This document shows, piece after piece, positions 26,216 to 35,539 of a DNA stretch of 64,000 bases; position 1 is the stretch's first letter; each line of letters opens with the position of its first letter. This DNA is from Pseudarthrobacter sulfonivorans (GTDB lineage: Bacteria > Actinomycetota > Actinomycetes > Actinomycetales > Micrococcaceae). A model generated the notes under the pieces. It did not search any database. It saw only the letters and a program-made list of their open reading frames with translations, and was not told where the DNA came from. The DNA is taken from the NCBI RefSeq assembly GCF_014712225.1, contig NZ_JACXBW010000008.1:62001-126000 (forward strand), read 5' to 3'. Both the position numbers and the translations under genes were made by a program.

Positions 26216-27441
26216 CAGTCGTGCACCGTTCCGTCCACCAGGCGGTTGTACGGCAGGTAGGCCTGCTGGTACGGATACGCTGCCGCGGCCTCTTCGTTGA
26301 ATTCGACGCCGATGCCGGGCTTGTCGCCCGGGTGCAGGTAGCCGTCCACGAACGTCATGGACTGCTCGAAGACCTCGTTGGTCTTGTCGGAGTGCTGCAT
26401 GTATTCCTGGATGCCGTAGTTGTGGATGGCCAGGCCCACGTGCAGCTGGGCGGCGAAGCCCACCGGGGAGATGTCGGTGGGGCCGTGGAAGCCGGATTTG
26501 ATCTGGTACTGGGCGGCGAAGTCCATGACCTTCTTCAGCGGGGAGATGCCGCCGAAGTGGGTGGAGGCTGCGCGGACGTAGTCGATCAGCTGTTCCTTGA
26601 TGATGGTCTGGTAGTCGTACACGGTGTTGAAGATTTCACCGATGGCCAGCGGGGTGGTGGTGTGCTGGCGGACCAGGCGCAGTGCTTCCTGGTTTTCGGC
26701 CGGCGTGCAGTCCTCGAGCCAGAACAGGTCGTACGGTTCCAGTGCCTTGCCAAGCTTGGCCGCCTGGATGGGGGTCATGCGGTGGTGGCCGTCGTGCAGC
26801 AGCGGCAGTTCCGGGCCGAACTCGTTGCGCACGGCTTCGAAGACGGTGGGCAGGTGGCGCAGGTAGGCGCGGGTGTCCCAGTCCTCTTCCACGGGGAACG
26901 CGCCGCGGCCGGCGGGCTCGTAGTCATAACGCTCGCCCGAGGCCTGGGCCTGGGCGGCCACACCGTAGACGGCCTTGATGCCCGGGACGGCTGTCTGGAT
27001 ACGGACTGACTTGTAGCCCAGTTCCAGGTGCTCCCGGACGGAATCGAACAGCGACTCGATGTCCGCGCCGGAAGCGTGGCCGTAAGCACGCAGGCCGTTG
27101 CGTGACGCCCCGCCCAGCAGCTGGTAGACCGGCATGTTGGCCATCTTGCCCTTGATGTCCCACAGGGCCATGTCGACGGCGGCGATGGCCGCCATCGTGA
27201 CCGGGCCGCGGCGCCAGTACGAGCTGCGGTACAGGAACTGCCAGGTGTCCTCGATCTTGTGCGGATCCTTGCCGATCAGCAGCTGTGCAACATGCTCCTT
27301 GAGGTATGCGGCGACAGCCAGTTCGCGGCCATTCAGCGTGGCGTCACCGATGCCGGTGACGCCGTCGTCCGTTGTGATGCGCAGGGTCACAAAGTTCCGG
27401 GACGGGCTTGTCACGAACACTTCAGCGGCAATGATTTTCAC
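26212..27441 (-). CDS. manD: D-mannonate dehydratase, enolase superfamily
   Basis: A 409-residue dehydratase of the ManD/RspA group that turns D-mannonate into 2-keto-3-deoxygluconate. Metal ligands lie in [17 protein letters not shown] and AIGEIFN. The catalytic Arg/Tyr region is [44 protein letters not shown] and the terminal [13 protein letters not shown] are typical of the family. It sits between the symporter and the kinase-GH3 fusion and follows UxuB in the pathway. Some family members act on gluconate or are nearly inactive, so the exact substrate is inferred from context. Confidence 0.87.
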   Translation of the reverse strand: MKIIAAEVFVTSPSRNFVTLRITTDDGVTGIGDATLNGRELAVAAYLKEHVAQLLIGKDPHKIEDTWQFLYRSSYWRRGPVTMAAIAAVDMALWDIKGKMANMPVYQLLGGASRNGLRAYGHASGADIESLFDSVREHLELGYKSVRIQTAVPGIKAVYGVAAQAQASGERYDYEPAGRGAFPVEEDWDTRAYLRHLPTVFEAVRNEFGPELPLLHDGHHRMTPIQAAKLGKALEPYDLFWLEDCTPAENQEALRLVRQHTTTPLAIGEIFNTVYDYQTIIKEQLIDYVRAASTHFGGISPLKKVMDFAAQYQIKSGFHGPTDISPVGFAAQLHVGLAIHNYGIQEYMQHSDKTNEVFEQSMTFVDGYLHPGDKPGIGVEFNEEAAAAYPYQQAYLPYNRLVDGTVHDW

Positions 27442-27480
27442 GGCAGATCCTTTCGAGGACTACAGGTAAGGAGGTGGTAC

Positions 27481-28971
27481 TTAAAGCTTTTGGCGCGGGG
27501 GCTTGCTGGCGTCAGCAGGCGTACTGGTGCCGGCGGCGGTGCTGGTGCCGCCGGCGGTGCTGGTGCCGGCGGCGGGGGTGGTGCCGCCGGCGGTGGTGGC
27601 GTCGTGGTTGGCGTCAGCCGGGCTGCTGGCATGCGCCGTCTTGGTGCGGCGGGCCTGGATCTCCTTGAGGATTTCCGCGTGCTTGGCATCGGTCAGCGTG
27701 TACTTGGTCATTACCAATACCGCAAGGATAGTCATGACGGCCGGAAGCGCGCCCGCTGCGATCTGAATGCCGTACACGGCGTCCGCGGTCTGCGCCACTC
27801 CGCCGGACTTGTAGCCGCCCAGGGCGAGGGCGTACGCAGCGAGGGAGCCACCCACGGCCTGGCCGGACTTGCGGGTAAAGGAGAACAGTGCGTACGTGAT
27901 GCCTTCGGTGCGGACGCCGGTCTTCCATTCGCCGTACTCAACGGTGTCGGCTTCGAGGGCCCACACAACGATGTTGACTGAGAGGACACCCACGAGGCTG
28001 ACCACCAGGCCGGAGAAACCCATCCAGACCTGGCTGGCGGGGCTGAAGAAGATGATCGCGCCACCCACCACGGTGATCAGGGAGGCATAGACGTAAACGC
28101 TCTTCTTGCCGATGGTCCGGACCAGCTTGGGCATAAACCCGGCCAGGACGAAGGTCAGGACCAGCTGGACGATGGACAGCACGGGGTAGAGGTCCAGCCG
28201 GCCGAGGACGTCGCGCAGGTAGTACAACTGGACGGACGTCAGTGCCAGGTAGCCGGTGAGGAAAAAGAAGGAGCTGAGGCACAGCATCATGAGGGGCTTG
28301 TTGGTCTTCAGGGTCTCCAGGCTTTGCTTCAACGTCACGTTGGGCACTGCGCGGTGCACGCGTTCCTTGGCCGTCAAAGCCGTGAAGAAATACAGCGCCG
28401 TGCCGATCACCACGAAGATGAGCGTGATGGTGGTGAACGTCGACTGGAGGTCGGCGCCGGGCTTGACCAGCGGGGCGACGAAGATACCCAGGGCGGAGCT
28501 CACTGTAAGGGCCCCGACAAGGCGGGCCGAGCCGAGCTTGGCGCGCTCACCCGGGTCCTGCGTCATGGCACCGGCCAGCGAGCCGTACGGAATGTTCACG
28601 AGGCTGTAAGCAAGGCCAAGGGCCGCGTAGGTCCCATAGGCGTACAGCAGCATGCCGGACTCACCGATTTGCGGAACGGAGAACACCGCTACGCTCAGCA
28701 GGAGCAACGGGATGGAGCCGAACATGATGAAGGGCCGGAATTTACCGAAACGCTTGCTGAAGGTCCGGTCAACGATCCGGCCTGCAAAGACGTCAGCGAA
28801 GGCATCGAACAGCCGGACCACGAGCAGCAGTGTTCCGGCGGCCGCTGCGGAGATACCGGCGACGTCCGTGTAGTACACCAGCAGGAACATGGTGGCGGTG
28901 GTAAAAGCGAGATTGTTGGCGGCATCGCCGGCCCCGTAGCCGACGATGCTGAGCTTGTTTAGCTTTTTCAT
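27481..28971 (-). CDS. GPH-family sugar:cation symporter
   Basis: A 496-residue membrane protein with about twelve segments, of the glycoside-pentoside-hexuronide (MelB/UidB) family. Typical features are SIVGYGAGDAANNLAFTTATMFLLVYYTD at the N terminus, RLFDAFADVFAGRIVDRT with the substrate and ion-binding aspartates, and KFRPFIMFG. A glucuronide or oligouronide is likely, given the enzymes downstream. The C-terminal tail of about 50 residues is a Thr/Ala/Gly repeat encoded by four 18-bp units (27526-27597). It heads the operon symporter-manD-gluconokinase/GH3, with an operator at 29136. Confidence 0.85.
   Translation of the reverse strand: MKKLNKLSIVGYGAGDAANNLAFTTATMFLLVYYTDVAGISAAAAGTLLLVVRLFDAFADVFAGRIVDRTFSKRFGKFRPFIMFGSIPLLLLSVAVFSVPQIGESGMLLYAYGTYAALGLAYSLVNIPYGSLAGAMTQDPGERAKLGSARLVGALTVSSALGIFVAPLVKPGADLQSTFTTITLIFVVIGTALYFFTALTAKERVHRAVPNVTLKQSLETLKTNKPLMMLCLSSFFFLTGYLALTSVQLYYLRDVLGRLDLYPVLSIVQLVLTFVLAGFMPKLVRTIGKKSVYVYASLITVVGGAIIFFSPASQVWMGFSGLVVSLVGVLSVNIVVWALEADTVEYGEWKTGVRTEGITYALFSFTRKSGQAVGGSLAAYALALGGYKSGGVAQTADAVYGIQIAAGALPAVMTILAVLVMTKYTLTDAKHAEILKEIQARRTKTAHASSPADANHDATTAGGTTPAAGTSTAGGTSTAAGTSTPADASKPPRQKL
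27526..27597. repeat. four 18-bp tandem units in the symporter tail
   Basis: Four successive 18-bp units (27526, 27544, 27562, 27580), each starting GGTGCC and differing at a few bases. They encode a hexapeptide such as TSTAGG. The period is a multiple of three, so copy-number change keeps the frame. Confidence 0.85.
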
Positions 28972-29135
28972 GATTGGGCTCCTTTACCCTTGCCGCTTTG
29001 GAAGCCGGCGAACTATTGAAATGCTATGAAGCTGTGAATCTGCGGGCCGCCCCTGGAACCGGAAAAATCCACATCCGACGGGAAGTGCCGCCGCTGGTAA
29101 CTCGTTGCTGTAATCCTAATCACTTGGCAATTAAA

Positions 29136-29151
29136 TGGCAAGCGGTTGCCA
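29136..29151. promoter_or_regulatory. LacI-type operator upstream of the symporter operon
   Basis: TGGCAAGCGGTTGCCA is a palindrome apart from its two central pairs and lies in an AT-rich promoter island 165 bp before the symporter start. It matches the three other sites in the hexuronate island (32181, 41000, 43096). Confidence 0.72.
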
Positions 29152-29191
29152 TAAATTTCTGTTGAAACTTAACGAAGGCGCGGGTCACGAA

Positions 29192-29235
29192 AACAGCACC
29201 GCCCGGTCCGGGATTCCGGACCAGGCAGTGCTGTT
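29192..29235 (-). terminator. terminator hairpin after uxuB
   Basis: A 20-base arm (29192-29211) pairs with 29216-29235 around the loop GATT. The two differences from perfect complementarity are G-U compatible on one strand. It lies 28 bp past the uxuB stop; a short T-run follows on the minus strand. Confidence 0.75.
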
Positions 29236-29263
29236 ATGACAAGTGCTGTACCGGGAGGTCCGG

Positions 29264-30748
29264 CTAGGAGCCTGCCGCGAACGTTCCGCGCACGCCGGCA
29301 ACCAGCGCCACCACGGCGTCGTCGGCTGCGAGGGCCGGATCAACCAGTGCGAGCAGTGCACGCACGCGCTCGGTCCCGGTCAGCCTGTTGGCTTCCGCCA
29401 CCTCTGCCGCGAGCGGATCGTGGAGCGTCTCTGCTGCCGCGGTGAAGTCGATCCAGGCCGCAATCATCAGGGCCGCAGCAGCTCCGGATTTGCCCTGCGC
29501 GCGTTCGGCGAGCAGTACCGGTACCGCCCGCATGCGCAGCTTGGTACTGCCGTCCATGGCGATCTGGGCCAGGTGATGGGCGATGCGTGCGTTGCTGAAG
29601 CGTCCCAGCAGGGCATCGCGGTAGGCCGGGATCTGGAGGTCGGCGCCGCCGGCGGCCGCCCCGGACAGGTTGGCCTCGGCCTCGTCCCAGAAGCTTTCCA
29701 CCGCCTTGCGGCACTGCGGGTCCGCCAGGGCTTCGGCCACGGTGGTGTGGTTGCGGAGCTGGCCGGCGTACGCCAGCAGGGAATGCGCGCCGTTCAGGAG
29801 CCACAGCTTGCGGTTCTCGAAGGGTTCAATGTGGTCAACGAACACCGCGCCGGCATCTTCCCAGCGTGGGCGGCCGGCGGGGAAGTCACCGCTGAGCACC
29901 CAGTTCGTAAAGGGTTCGGCAACAACCGGGGAGCTGTCACGGTACCCGCAAGCGGCCTCGACGGCGGCGATGTCGGCTTCCGTGGTGCGCGGCGTGATGC
30001 GGTCCACGGACGTGCTGACAAAGCTGACATTCGCCTCCACCCAGGCGGCGAGGTCCGCATCCCAGGCAGCGGCCAGGCCGGTCACGGCGTTGCGTGCAAC
30101 GGTGCCATTGTTGGCGAGGTTGTCGCAGCAGACGACGGCGATTGGCCCGGTTCCGGCAGCCCGGCGGGCGGCGAGGGCAAAGACCAAGCGGCCCAGCGGC
30201 GTCGACGGGTTCCCGCTGCCTGAAGCCAGCAGCGCGAGGTCCGAGGCGACGTCGGACGCGGTGGTGTCGAGCTGTCCGTCGGCACCGAGCCGGTACGCGG
30301 CTTCGGTGACGGTCAGCGTGACCATGGCGGTGGCCGGTGCTGCAACGAGGTCGGCGAGCCGCTGCACGTCCGCGCCGTCCACGGCTTCAACAATGCTTCC
30401 GACGACGGCGAACGAGTCGCCGCTGTCACCGCGCTCCACCAGCGTGAAAAGTCCGTCCTGCCCGGCAAGTGCCACGGCGGCGTCCGGGCGGCGGCCGGTG
30501 AAGGCCGCGATGCCCCACTCCGCGGCGTCGCCGGCCTGGCTGGTGTACCAGGCCTGGTGCGAGCGGTGGAAGGCGCCGAGTCCGAGGTGGACGATCCGGA
30601 CCGGCGGCTTGGCGGCCGCGTGCAGCGTCCGGTTCAGCTGGGGAAGGGCGCCGGGGCCGGCAGGTTTGCCGGTCTGTTCGGCGCCGGCCTGCTCGGTGCC
30701 GGTCTGCTCGGGGCCGCTCTGTTCGGGGCTTGCCTGTTCGGTGGTCAC
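29264..30748 (-). CDS. uxuB: fructuronate reductase, mannitol dehydrogenase family
   Basis: A 494-residue NAD-dependent long-chain dehydrogenase that would reduce D-fructuronate to D-mannonate. The Rossmann part shows VRIVHLGLGAFHRSHQAWYT, and the catalytic part shows LLNGAHSLLAYAGQLRNHTTVAEAL, with the K/N/H-type residues of the family. The first 30 residues are a Glu-Gln-Gly repeat encoded by five 15-bp units and are not part of the fold. GTG 30748 overlaps the uxaC stop. Mannitol or altronate dehydrogenase activity cannot be ruled out, but the pairing with uxaC and the nearby manD favour UxuB. Confidence 0.85.
   Translation of the reverse strand: MTTEQASPEQSGPEQTGTEQAGAEQTGKPAGPGALPQLNRTLHAAAKPPVRIVHLGLGAFHRSHQAWYTSQAGDAAEWGIAAFTGRRPDAAVALAGQDGLFTLVERGDSGDSFAVVGSIVEAVDGADVQRLADLVAAPATAMVTLTVTEAAYRLGADGQLDTTASDVASDLALLASGSGNPSTPLGRLVFALAARRAAGTGPIAVVCCDNLANNGTVARNAVTGLAAAWDADLAAWVEANVSFVSTSVDRITPRTTEADIAAVEAACGYRDSSPVVAEPFTNWVLSGDFPAGRPRWEDAGAVFVDHIEPFENRKLWLLNGAHSLLAYAGQLRNHTTVAEALADPQCRKAVESFWDEAEANLSGAAAGGADLQIPAYRDALLGRFSNARIAHHLAQIAMDGSTKLRMRAVPVLLAERAQGKSGAAAALMIAAWIDFTAAAETLHDPLAAEVAEANRLTGTERVRALLALVDPALAADDAVVALVAGVRGTFAAGS
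30668..30742. repeat. five 15-bp tandem units at the uxuB 5' end
   Basis: Units begin at 30668, 30683, 30698, 30713 and 30728. Four start with GCC and the last is degenerate. On the minus strand they encode a pentapeptide of the EQ[TAS]G[ATP] type. The period keeps the frame if copies are gained or lost. Confidence 0.85.
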
Positions 30749-32151
30749 AGTTTGAATACCCTTCGCGGGGACGAATCGACGATATCCACGATGAGTTCGT
30801 GGGCACGTTCCTCACTGACACGGTGCTCGGCCACGAGGCGGGCCAGGAAAGCGGCTTCAATCCGGCGGGACGCGTCGTGGCGGGCCGGGATGGAGCAGAA
30901 CGCGCGGGTGTCGTCGATGAAGCCCGAGGAACGGGAGAAGCCGGTGGTTTCGGTCACGGCGGAACGGAACCGCAGCATCGCATCCGGGGCGTCCAGGAAC
31001 CACCAGGGAGCGCCAAGGTAGACGGACGGGTAGAACCCGGCCAGCGGCGCCAGTTCCCGGGAGAACACGGTCTCGTCCATGGTGAAGAGCACCAGGTGGA
31101 AGTCCTTGGCGGTGCCGAAGTCCTGCAGCAGGGCGCGGACGCCCTCGGTGTAGTTCACGGCGAACGGAATGTCGTGGCCGGTGTCGGCGCCGAAGGCCTC
31201 GAACGTGGGCGTGTGGTGGTTGCGGAAGGAGCCCGGGTGGATGGTCATGACCAGCCCGTCCTCCACCGACATCCGGCCCATCTGGTACATCATGTGGGCT
31301 TCGAAGGTGTTGCGGTCCTCTGCCGTGGCCTTGCCGGCCCGGGCGAGCTCAAAGATCCGCTCGGCCTCGGCACGGTCCAGCTTCAGGGTTGCGGGGGTGG
31401 CCACGCCGTGGTCGGCGGAGACTGCGCCGTGTTCCACGAAGTAGCGGCGGCGGTTCTCCAGGGCCGTGATGTAGGCAGCGTAGCCGGTGGCGCCGTCGCC
31501 GGCGGCGTCGATCAGGCGGTCCACGTTGGCACTCCACGTGGGGTGCGCGATGTTCAGGTAGGCATCCGGGCGGAAGGTCGGCAGGACTCGGCCGTCGAAT
31601 GTCGGGTCCTCGGCGATCGCCTTGTGGCTGGCGAGGTTGTCCAGGGGATCGTCCGTGGTGGCCAGGACCTCGATGTTGAAGTCCTTGAAGAGCTGGCGTG
31701 GACGGAAGCCGGGCTCAACGAGCTTGGCGGCAATGGCGTCATAGCTGGCGTCAGCGGACATCTCGCCGAGGTCTGCGCCCAGTTTGAAGACGCTGTCGAA
31801 CTGGGTGCGGAGCCAGTAGCCGGACGCCGTGCCCTCGAAAAGCGGCCAGGCTTCCACGAAGGTGCGCCAGATGTCCCTCGATTCGGGGGTGGTGGCGCCG
31901 CCCGCGCGCAGCTTGTCCAGGGGAATGCCGTTGGCGTGGATCAGTCGCGTGACGTAGTGGTCCGGGCTGACCAGCAGCGCCGCCGGATCAGGAAAGGGCG
32001 TGTTGTTCTCGATGACAGCAGCGTCAACGTGGCCATGCGGGGAGATAATGGGGAGGTCCTGGACGCGCTGGAGCAGGTCGCGCGCGATGCTGCGCGTTCC
32101 TGGGTCGGCGGGCAGGAGCCTGTCTGGGTTGGCAGCTATCGACTGTGACAT
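30745..32151 (-). CDS. uxaC: glucuronate isomerase
   Basis: A 468-residue member of the amidohydrolase-like uronate isomerase family, converting glucuronate to fructuronate (or galacturonate to tagaturonate). Key segments are LPIISPHGHVDA (metal histidines), FLDAPDAMLRFRSAVTETTGFSR with the nearby YLGAPWWF, and GMSVEDG-type MGRMSVEDGLVMTIHPGSFRNHH. The length is normal. It heads the uxaC-uxuB operon, 30 bp after the operator TGTCAACCGGTTGCCA. Confidence 0.94.
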   Translation of the reverse strand: MSQSIAANPDRLLPADPGTRSIARDLLQRVQDLPIISPHGHVDAAVIENNTPFPDPAALLVSPDHYVTRLIHANGIPLDKLRAGGATTPESRDIWRTFVEAWPLFEGTASGYWLRTQFDSVFKLGADLGEMSADASYDAIAAKLVEPGFRPRQLFKDFNIEVLATTDDPLDNLASHKAIAEDPTFDGRVLPTFRPDAYLNIAHPTWSANVDRLIDAAGDGATGYAAYITALENRRRYFVEHGAVSADHGVATPATLKLDRAEAERIFELARAGKATAEDRNTFEAHMMYQMGRMSVEDGLVMTIHPGSFRNHHTPTFEAFGADTGHDIPFAVNYTEGVRALLQDFGTAKDFHLVLFTMDETVFSRELAPLAGFYPSVYLGAPWWFLDAPDAMLRFRSAVTETTGFSRSSGFIDDTRAFCSIPARHDASRRIEAAFLARLVAEHRVSEERAHELIVDIVDSSPRRVFKL

Positions 32152-32180
32152 AGGTCAATAATCCGGCTTGGCCCTGCTTT

Positions 32181-32196
32181 TGTCAACCGGTTGCCA
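32181..32196. promoter_or_regulatory. LacI-type operator upstream of uxaC
   Basis: TGTCAACCGGTTGCCA sits 30 bp before the uxaC start, a position suited to block transcription. A half-related TTGCCAAACCGG follows at 32201. Confidence 0.75.
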
Positions 32197-32233
32197 AAAA
32201 TTGCCAAACCGGTCCGTGCCGCCCCGCGGCTGG

Positions 32234-33292
32234 TCAGGCGGACAGAATCCGTCCGCTGGAACCGCGGAGTACCAGCTCCGTCTCCACGCTCAGGGTGCCC
32301 GCCGGCTCGCCGGTTCCATGCAGGAGATCCAAGAGCCGCGTGGCAGCGCCCGCCCCGCACTCCCCCAGCGGCGAACGCACGGTGGTGAGTGGCGGCGTCG
32401 TGAAGTCCGCACCGAAAATGTCATCGAAGCCCACGATGCTGATCTGGTCCGGCACCGTGATGCCGGCGGCCTGGAGCTCCTGCATCAGCCCGATGGCGAG
32501 GAGGTCGTTGTAGGTCAGCACCGCAGTGGCACCGCTGGCGCGGACATCACGCGCAGTCTGCCGGCCGCCGTCGACCGTTGGTTTGGTGGACTCAAGCCGG
32601 ACTGCCTCCAGCCGGGACCACTCGCAGGCTGCCTGCACTCCCTCCCATCGGCGCTCGGACATCCAGGATTGGGGCGGGCCCGCCACGTAGGCGATCCTCC
32701 GGTGGCCGTTACCGGCCAGGCTGCGGACCGCCTCGCTGAGGCCCTTGTGCACGTCCGGAACGACGCACGGCACACCCTCCACTTCGCGGTTGATGACCAC
32801 CACGGGTTTGTCCCGGGCCAAGGCACGGATGTTGTCATCGTCCATGCGGGGGCTTGCAAGGATCAGGCCGTCCACTGTGGCCATCAGGCGGCGGGCGGCC
32901 GTCAGTTCCGTTGCCGGGGACTCGGCCGATTCGGCGAGGACCAGGGTGTAGTCGCGTTCGGTCGCGGTGGTTTCGGCGCCGCGGATGATGTCGAAGAAGG
33001 TGGGGTTGGTGATGTCCGCGACGATCAGGCCGAAGGTGTTTGTCTTGCCGGTGGGTAGGGCGCGGGCGAACGGGTTTACGTGGTAGTTCAGCTCGGCGGC
33101 TGCGTCCTCGATCAGCTTCTGCGTTTTGGGACTGACCCGGCCGGGCTTGCTGAGCGCCCGTGAAACCGTGGACGCGTTGACGCCGGCAATCCTCGCGATG
33201 TCGTAAATCGTTGCGTTGGATTTTCCGTCCCGGCCGTGCTTTTTGGCCGGGTCCGCAGGGGTGGCGGCATCGGGCGTCTTGGGTTCAGTCAC
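32234..33292 (-). CDS. LacI-family transcriptional regulator
   Basis: A 352-residue repressor. The N-terminal helix-turn-helix is TIYDIARIAGVNASTVSRALSKPGRVS (about residues 28-55), followed by the hinge region and a periplasmic-binding-like core with LIVADITNPTFFDIIRG and VGFDDIFGADFTTPPLTTVRSP. It lies upstream of uxaC-uxuB in the same direction and closely resembles the regulator at 43199-44221. A uronate or a pathway intermediate is the probable effector. GTG 33292 is the start. It is the natural candidate to bind the shared 16-bp operators. Confidence 0.9.
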   Translation of the reverse strand: MTEPKTPDAATPADPAKKHGRDGKSNATIYDIARIAGVNASTVSRALSKPGRVSPKTQKLIEDAAAELNYHVNPFARALPTGKTNTFGLIVADITNPTFFDIIRGAETTATERDYTLVLAESAESPATELTAARRLMATVDGLILASPRMDDDNIRALARDKPVVVINREVEGVPCVVPDVHKGLSEAVRSLAGNGHRRIAYVAGPPQSWMSERRWEGVQAACEWSRLEAVRLESTKPTVDGGRQTARDVRASGATAVLTYNDLLAIGLMQELQAAGITVPDQISIVGFDDIFGADFTTPPLTTVRSPLGECGAGAATRLLDLLHGTGEPAGTLSVETELVLRGSSGRILSA

Positions 33293-33316
33293 CGCCCCAT
33301 CCTAACGAGCAAACTG

Positions 33317-33384
33317 CCCAAGTAGGTCGCAGCTAATGCCGTTTTGAACGCTCATAACGGCATTAACTGCGACTCAGTTGGGCT
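33317..33384. repeat. long palindromic element (REP-like hairpin)
   Basis: A 28-base arm (33317-33344) pairs with 33357-33384 at 23 of 28 positions around a 12-base loop. It fills the gap between the end of the oxidoreductase gene and the LacI start and should stop the long ABC-transporter operon. It resembles the hairpin at 45771-45828 in arm design and in the shared AACGGCA core. Confidence 0.72.
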
Positions 33385-33400
33385 GGGGTGCCCGGCGTGG

Positions 33401-34567
33401 TTAGGTGCGCTGCGGGAACTTGCCCTCTTCGGCGATGCGCTTGTTGAGCTCTGCCAGGAACTCGTTCTCGTCGAAGTCCAGCCCAACTTCCTTGCCGGTC
33501 CAGGCGGAAAGGTGGATGGCGTTGGCCAGGCGCACGCCGTTGATGCCGTCCGAGCCCGGGGCCAGCAGCGGCGTGCCGTCCAGGATGTTGGCGGCAAAGT
33601 TTTCCAGGACGCCGGAGTGCTGGGCACCCCAGGCGGACTCGAACTCGATGACCTCGGTGGTGTAGTACTGTTCCGGGTTCAGCTCGCCCATAAAGAGCTT
33701 GCGGACATCGTCCATGTCCATGCCTTCACTGAGCTCGCGCTCGGGCTTGTGCAGGCGGGTCACGGTGGCGGTCTTGCTGCCGTCGACGACGATCTTGCCC
33801 TGGTCGCCCAGGATTTCGAAGCGGTCGGTGCCGGTCAGGTCGTGCGTGGCGGTAACAAAGACGCCGGTGGCGCCGTCGCCGTAATCCACCACTGCCGTCA
33901 CTTCGTCTTCGACGGCGATATCGCGCCTGAAGCCGAACGCCACCTTCGCGTAGACCGACTTCGGGACGCCGCAAATCCACTGCCACAGGTCCAGCTGGTG
34001 CGGTGCCTGGTTGACCAGGACGCCGCCGCCCTCGCCGCCCCACGTGGCACGCCATTCGCTGGAGTTGTAGTATCCCTGCGGCCGCCACCAGGTGGTGATG
34101 ATCCAGTTGGTCCGGCGGATCTTGCCGATCTCGCCGCCCTCCACGATCTCTTTGAGCTTCTGGTAGAGCGGGTTGTTGCGCTGGTTGAACATGATGCCGA
34201 AAGTCAGTTCGGGCTTGCCGGCAGCGAACTCGTTCAGTTCCTTGACCTGCTTGGTGTAAACGCCGGCCGGCTTCTCCACCAGTGCGTGGATGTTCCGCTT
34301 GAGCGTCTCGATGCCCATCTCAGGGTGCAGGAAGTGCGGTACGCAGGTGACTACCGCGTCAACGTCGCCGCTTTCCAGCATGGCGATGTAGTCCTCGTAG
34401 AACGGCGCGTCCGGGTACGTGGCAGAGGCCAGTTCCTTCTTGGCCGGATCGATGTCGCAGATGGCGCCGATCTCCATGTTGGGGACCAGTCCGTCCGTGA
34501 TGAACTTGGCGTAGGCGCCGCCCTGCTGGCCCAGGCCGATGATGCCAAGGCGTACTTTCTTGCTCAC
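33401..34567 (-). CDS. Gfo/Idh/MocA family oxidoreductase (copy 1)
   Basis: A 388-residue NAD(P)-dependent sugar dehydrogenase. The Rossmann start is VRLGIIGLGQQGGAYAKFI, the catalytic-lysine motif is VEKPAGVYTKQ, and the C-terminal half is the usual beta-sheet domain (WRPQGYYNSSEWRATWGGEGGGVLVNQAPHQLDLWQW). I chose GTG 34567 behind AAGGAAG, because the open frame upstream lacks family similarity. Substrate unknown. It ends the transporter operon and has a paralogue at 41116-42129. Confidence 0.87.
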   Translation of the reverse strand: MSKKVRLGIIGLGQQGGAYAKFITDGLVPNMEIGAICDIDPAKKELASATYPDAPFYEDYIAMLESGDVDAVVTCVPHFLHPEMGIETLKRNIHALVEKPAGVYTKQVKELNEFAAGKPELTFGIMFNQRNNPLYQKLKEIVEGGEIGKIRRTNWIITTWWRPQGYYNSSEWRATWGGEGGGVLVNQAPHQLDLWQWICGVPKSVYAKVAFGFRRDIAVEDEVTAVVDYGDGATGVFVTATHDLTGTDRFEILGDQGKIVVDGSKTATVTRLHKPERELSEGMDMDDVRKLFMGELNPEQYYTTEVIEFESAWGAQHSGVLENFAANILDGTPLLAPGSDGINGVRLANAIHLSAWTGKEVGLDFDENEFLAELNKRIAEEGKFPQRT

Positions 34568-34622
34568 AGTGGTCTTCCTTCTTCGTTGGTTGAGCTTGTC
34601 GGAACCGTATGGCCGGGGGTGG

Positions 34623-35492
34623 CTAGAAGAGCTCGGCCTGTCCCAGCGCAACGAGGTTGTCGTAGGAGGTCTGCAGCGCTTCCCAAACGGTGCGGCCGTA
34701 GAGCTCGTCCTGTTCCACCAGCAGGTACTCGGCGCCGGCAGCCTGCGCGGCCGGGATGATGGAGGCGAAGTCCAGGTTGCCTTCGCCCACTTCGGCGAAC
34801 TGGACAACGTTCTTGAACTCGGTCATGAAGCCGGCGAAGTCCCCGGAATCCAGCAGCCCCAGGGAGGACTCCGGCATCATGCCGATCCGGTAGTCCTTGA
34901 GGTGGACCATGGCGGTGCGGCCGGCGTACTTTTCCAGCGTGCGGACCGGGTCCAGGCCGCCGCGCTGTACCCAGTGCACGTCGATTTCCATGCCCATGGC
35001 CGGCGAGTTTTCCGCGATGATGTCCAGCATGTACTTGCCGTCGAACTTCGCGAACTCGATGTGGTGGTTGTGGTAATACAGGCTGAGGCCCTGCTCCTGG
35101 AGGCGCTCGGCGTAGTCGTTGGCCTGCTTCGCGAAGTCAACAACTGCCCCGATCGAAGTCATGGCAGTAAACGGCAGCATGCCGATACGGAGCAACTTCG
35201 AGTCCAGGCGCTTGGCGTCATCAACGATCTTGTCGAAGTGCTCCGCCAACGAATCGCCGGGGCGTCCCTTGGGGGTCTCCATGGCCACGGAGAGTGCTGC
35301 GATGTCCATGCCCAGTTCAGCGCGGGAACGGTCCAGTTCGGCCACGTTCTCCGGTGTCATCGGGATCTGGGAGATCTCGACGGCGTTGTAGCCGATTTCG
35401 CTGACTTTGCGGAGCGTTTCGAATGCCCCGGCTTCGGCGAAGCTGTCCCTCAGCATCATTGCCTGTACGCCAATTTTGGCTGATTTGGCCAT
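34623..35492 (-). CDS. sugar phosphate isomerase/epimerase, TIM barrel (copy 1)
   Basis: A 289-residue AP-endonuclease-2-type TIM barrel. Visible elements are IGVQAMMLRDSFAEAGAFETLRKVSEIGYNAVEIS at the start, YYHNHHIEFAKFDGKYMLDII with metal histidines, MGMEIDVHWVQRGGLDPV, and VHLKDYRIG. Such proteins isomerise or epimerise sugars, often keto-inositols or 3-keto sugars made by Gfo/Idh partners. It lies between the ABC ATPase and the Gfo/Idh gene in one operon. Paralogue: 42126-42986. Confidence 0.85.
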   Translation of the reverse strand: MAKSAKIGVQAMMLRDSFAEAGAFETLRKVSEIGYNAVEISQIPMTPENVAELDRSRAELGMDIAALSVAMETPKGRPGDSLAEHFDKIVDDAKRLDSKLLRIGMLPFTAMTSIGAVVDFAKQANDYAERLQEQGLSLYYHNHHIEFAKFDGKYMLDIIAENSPAMGMEIDVHWVQRGGLDPVRTLEKYAGRTAMVHLKDYRIGMMPESSLGLLDSGDFAGFMTEFKNVVQFAEVGEGNLDFASIIPAAQAAGAEYLLVEQDELYGRTVWEALQTSYDNLVALGQAELF

Positions 35493-35539
35493 GTTAGCCC
35501 TCCATCGTTGTTACGGTTCAGTTGGTTCTGGCACGAGCC

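Noticed and set aside
27526..30742. Tandem repeats considered as CRISPR or phage attachment repeats
   Set aside because: Units are 15-18 bp, directly abutting without spacers and inside coding sequence in frame, so they are coding minisatellites.
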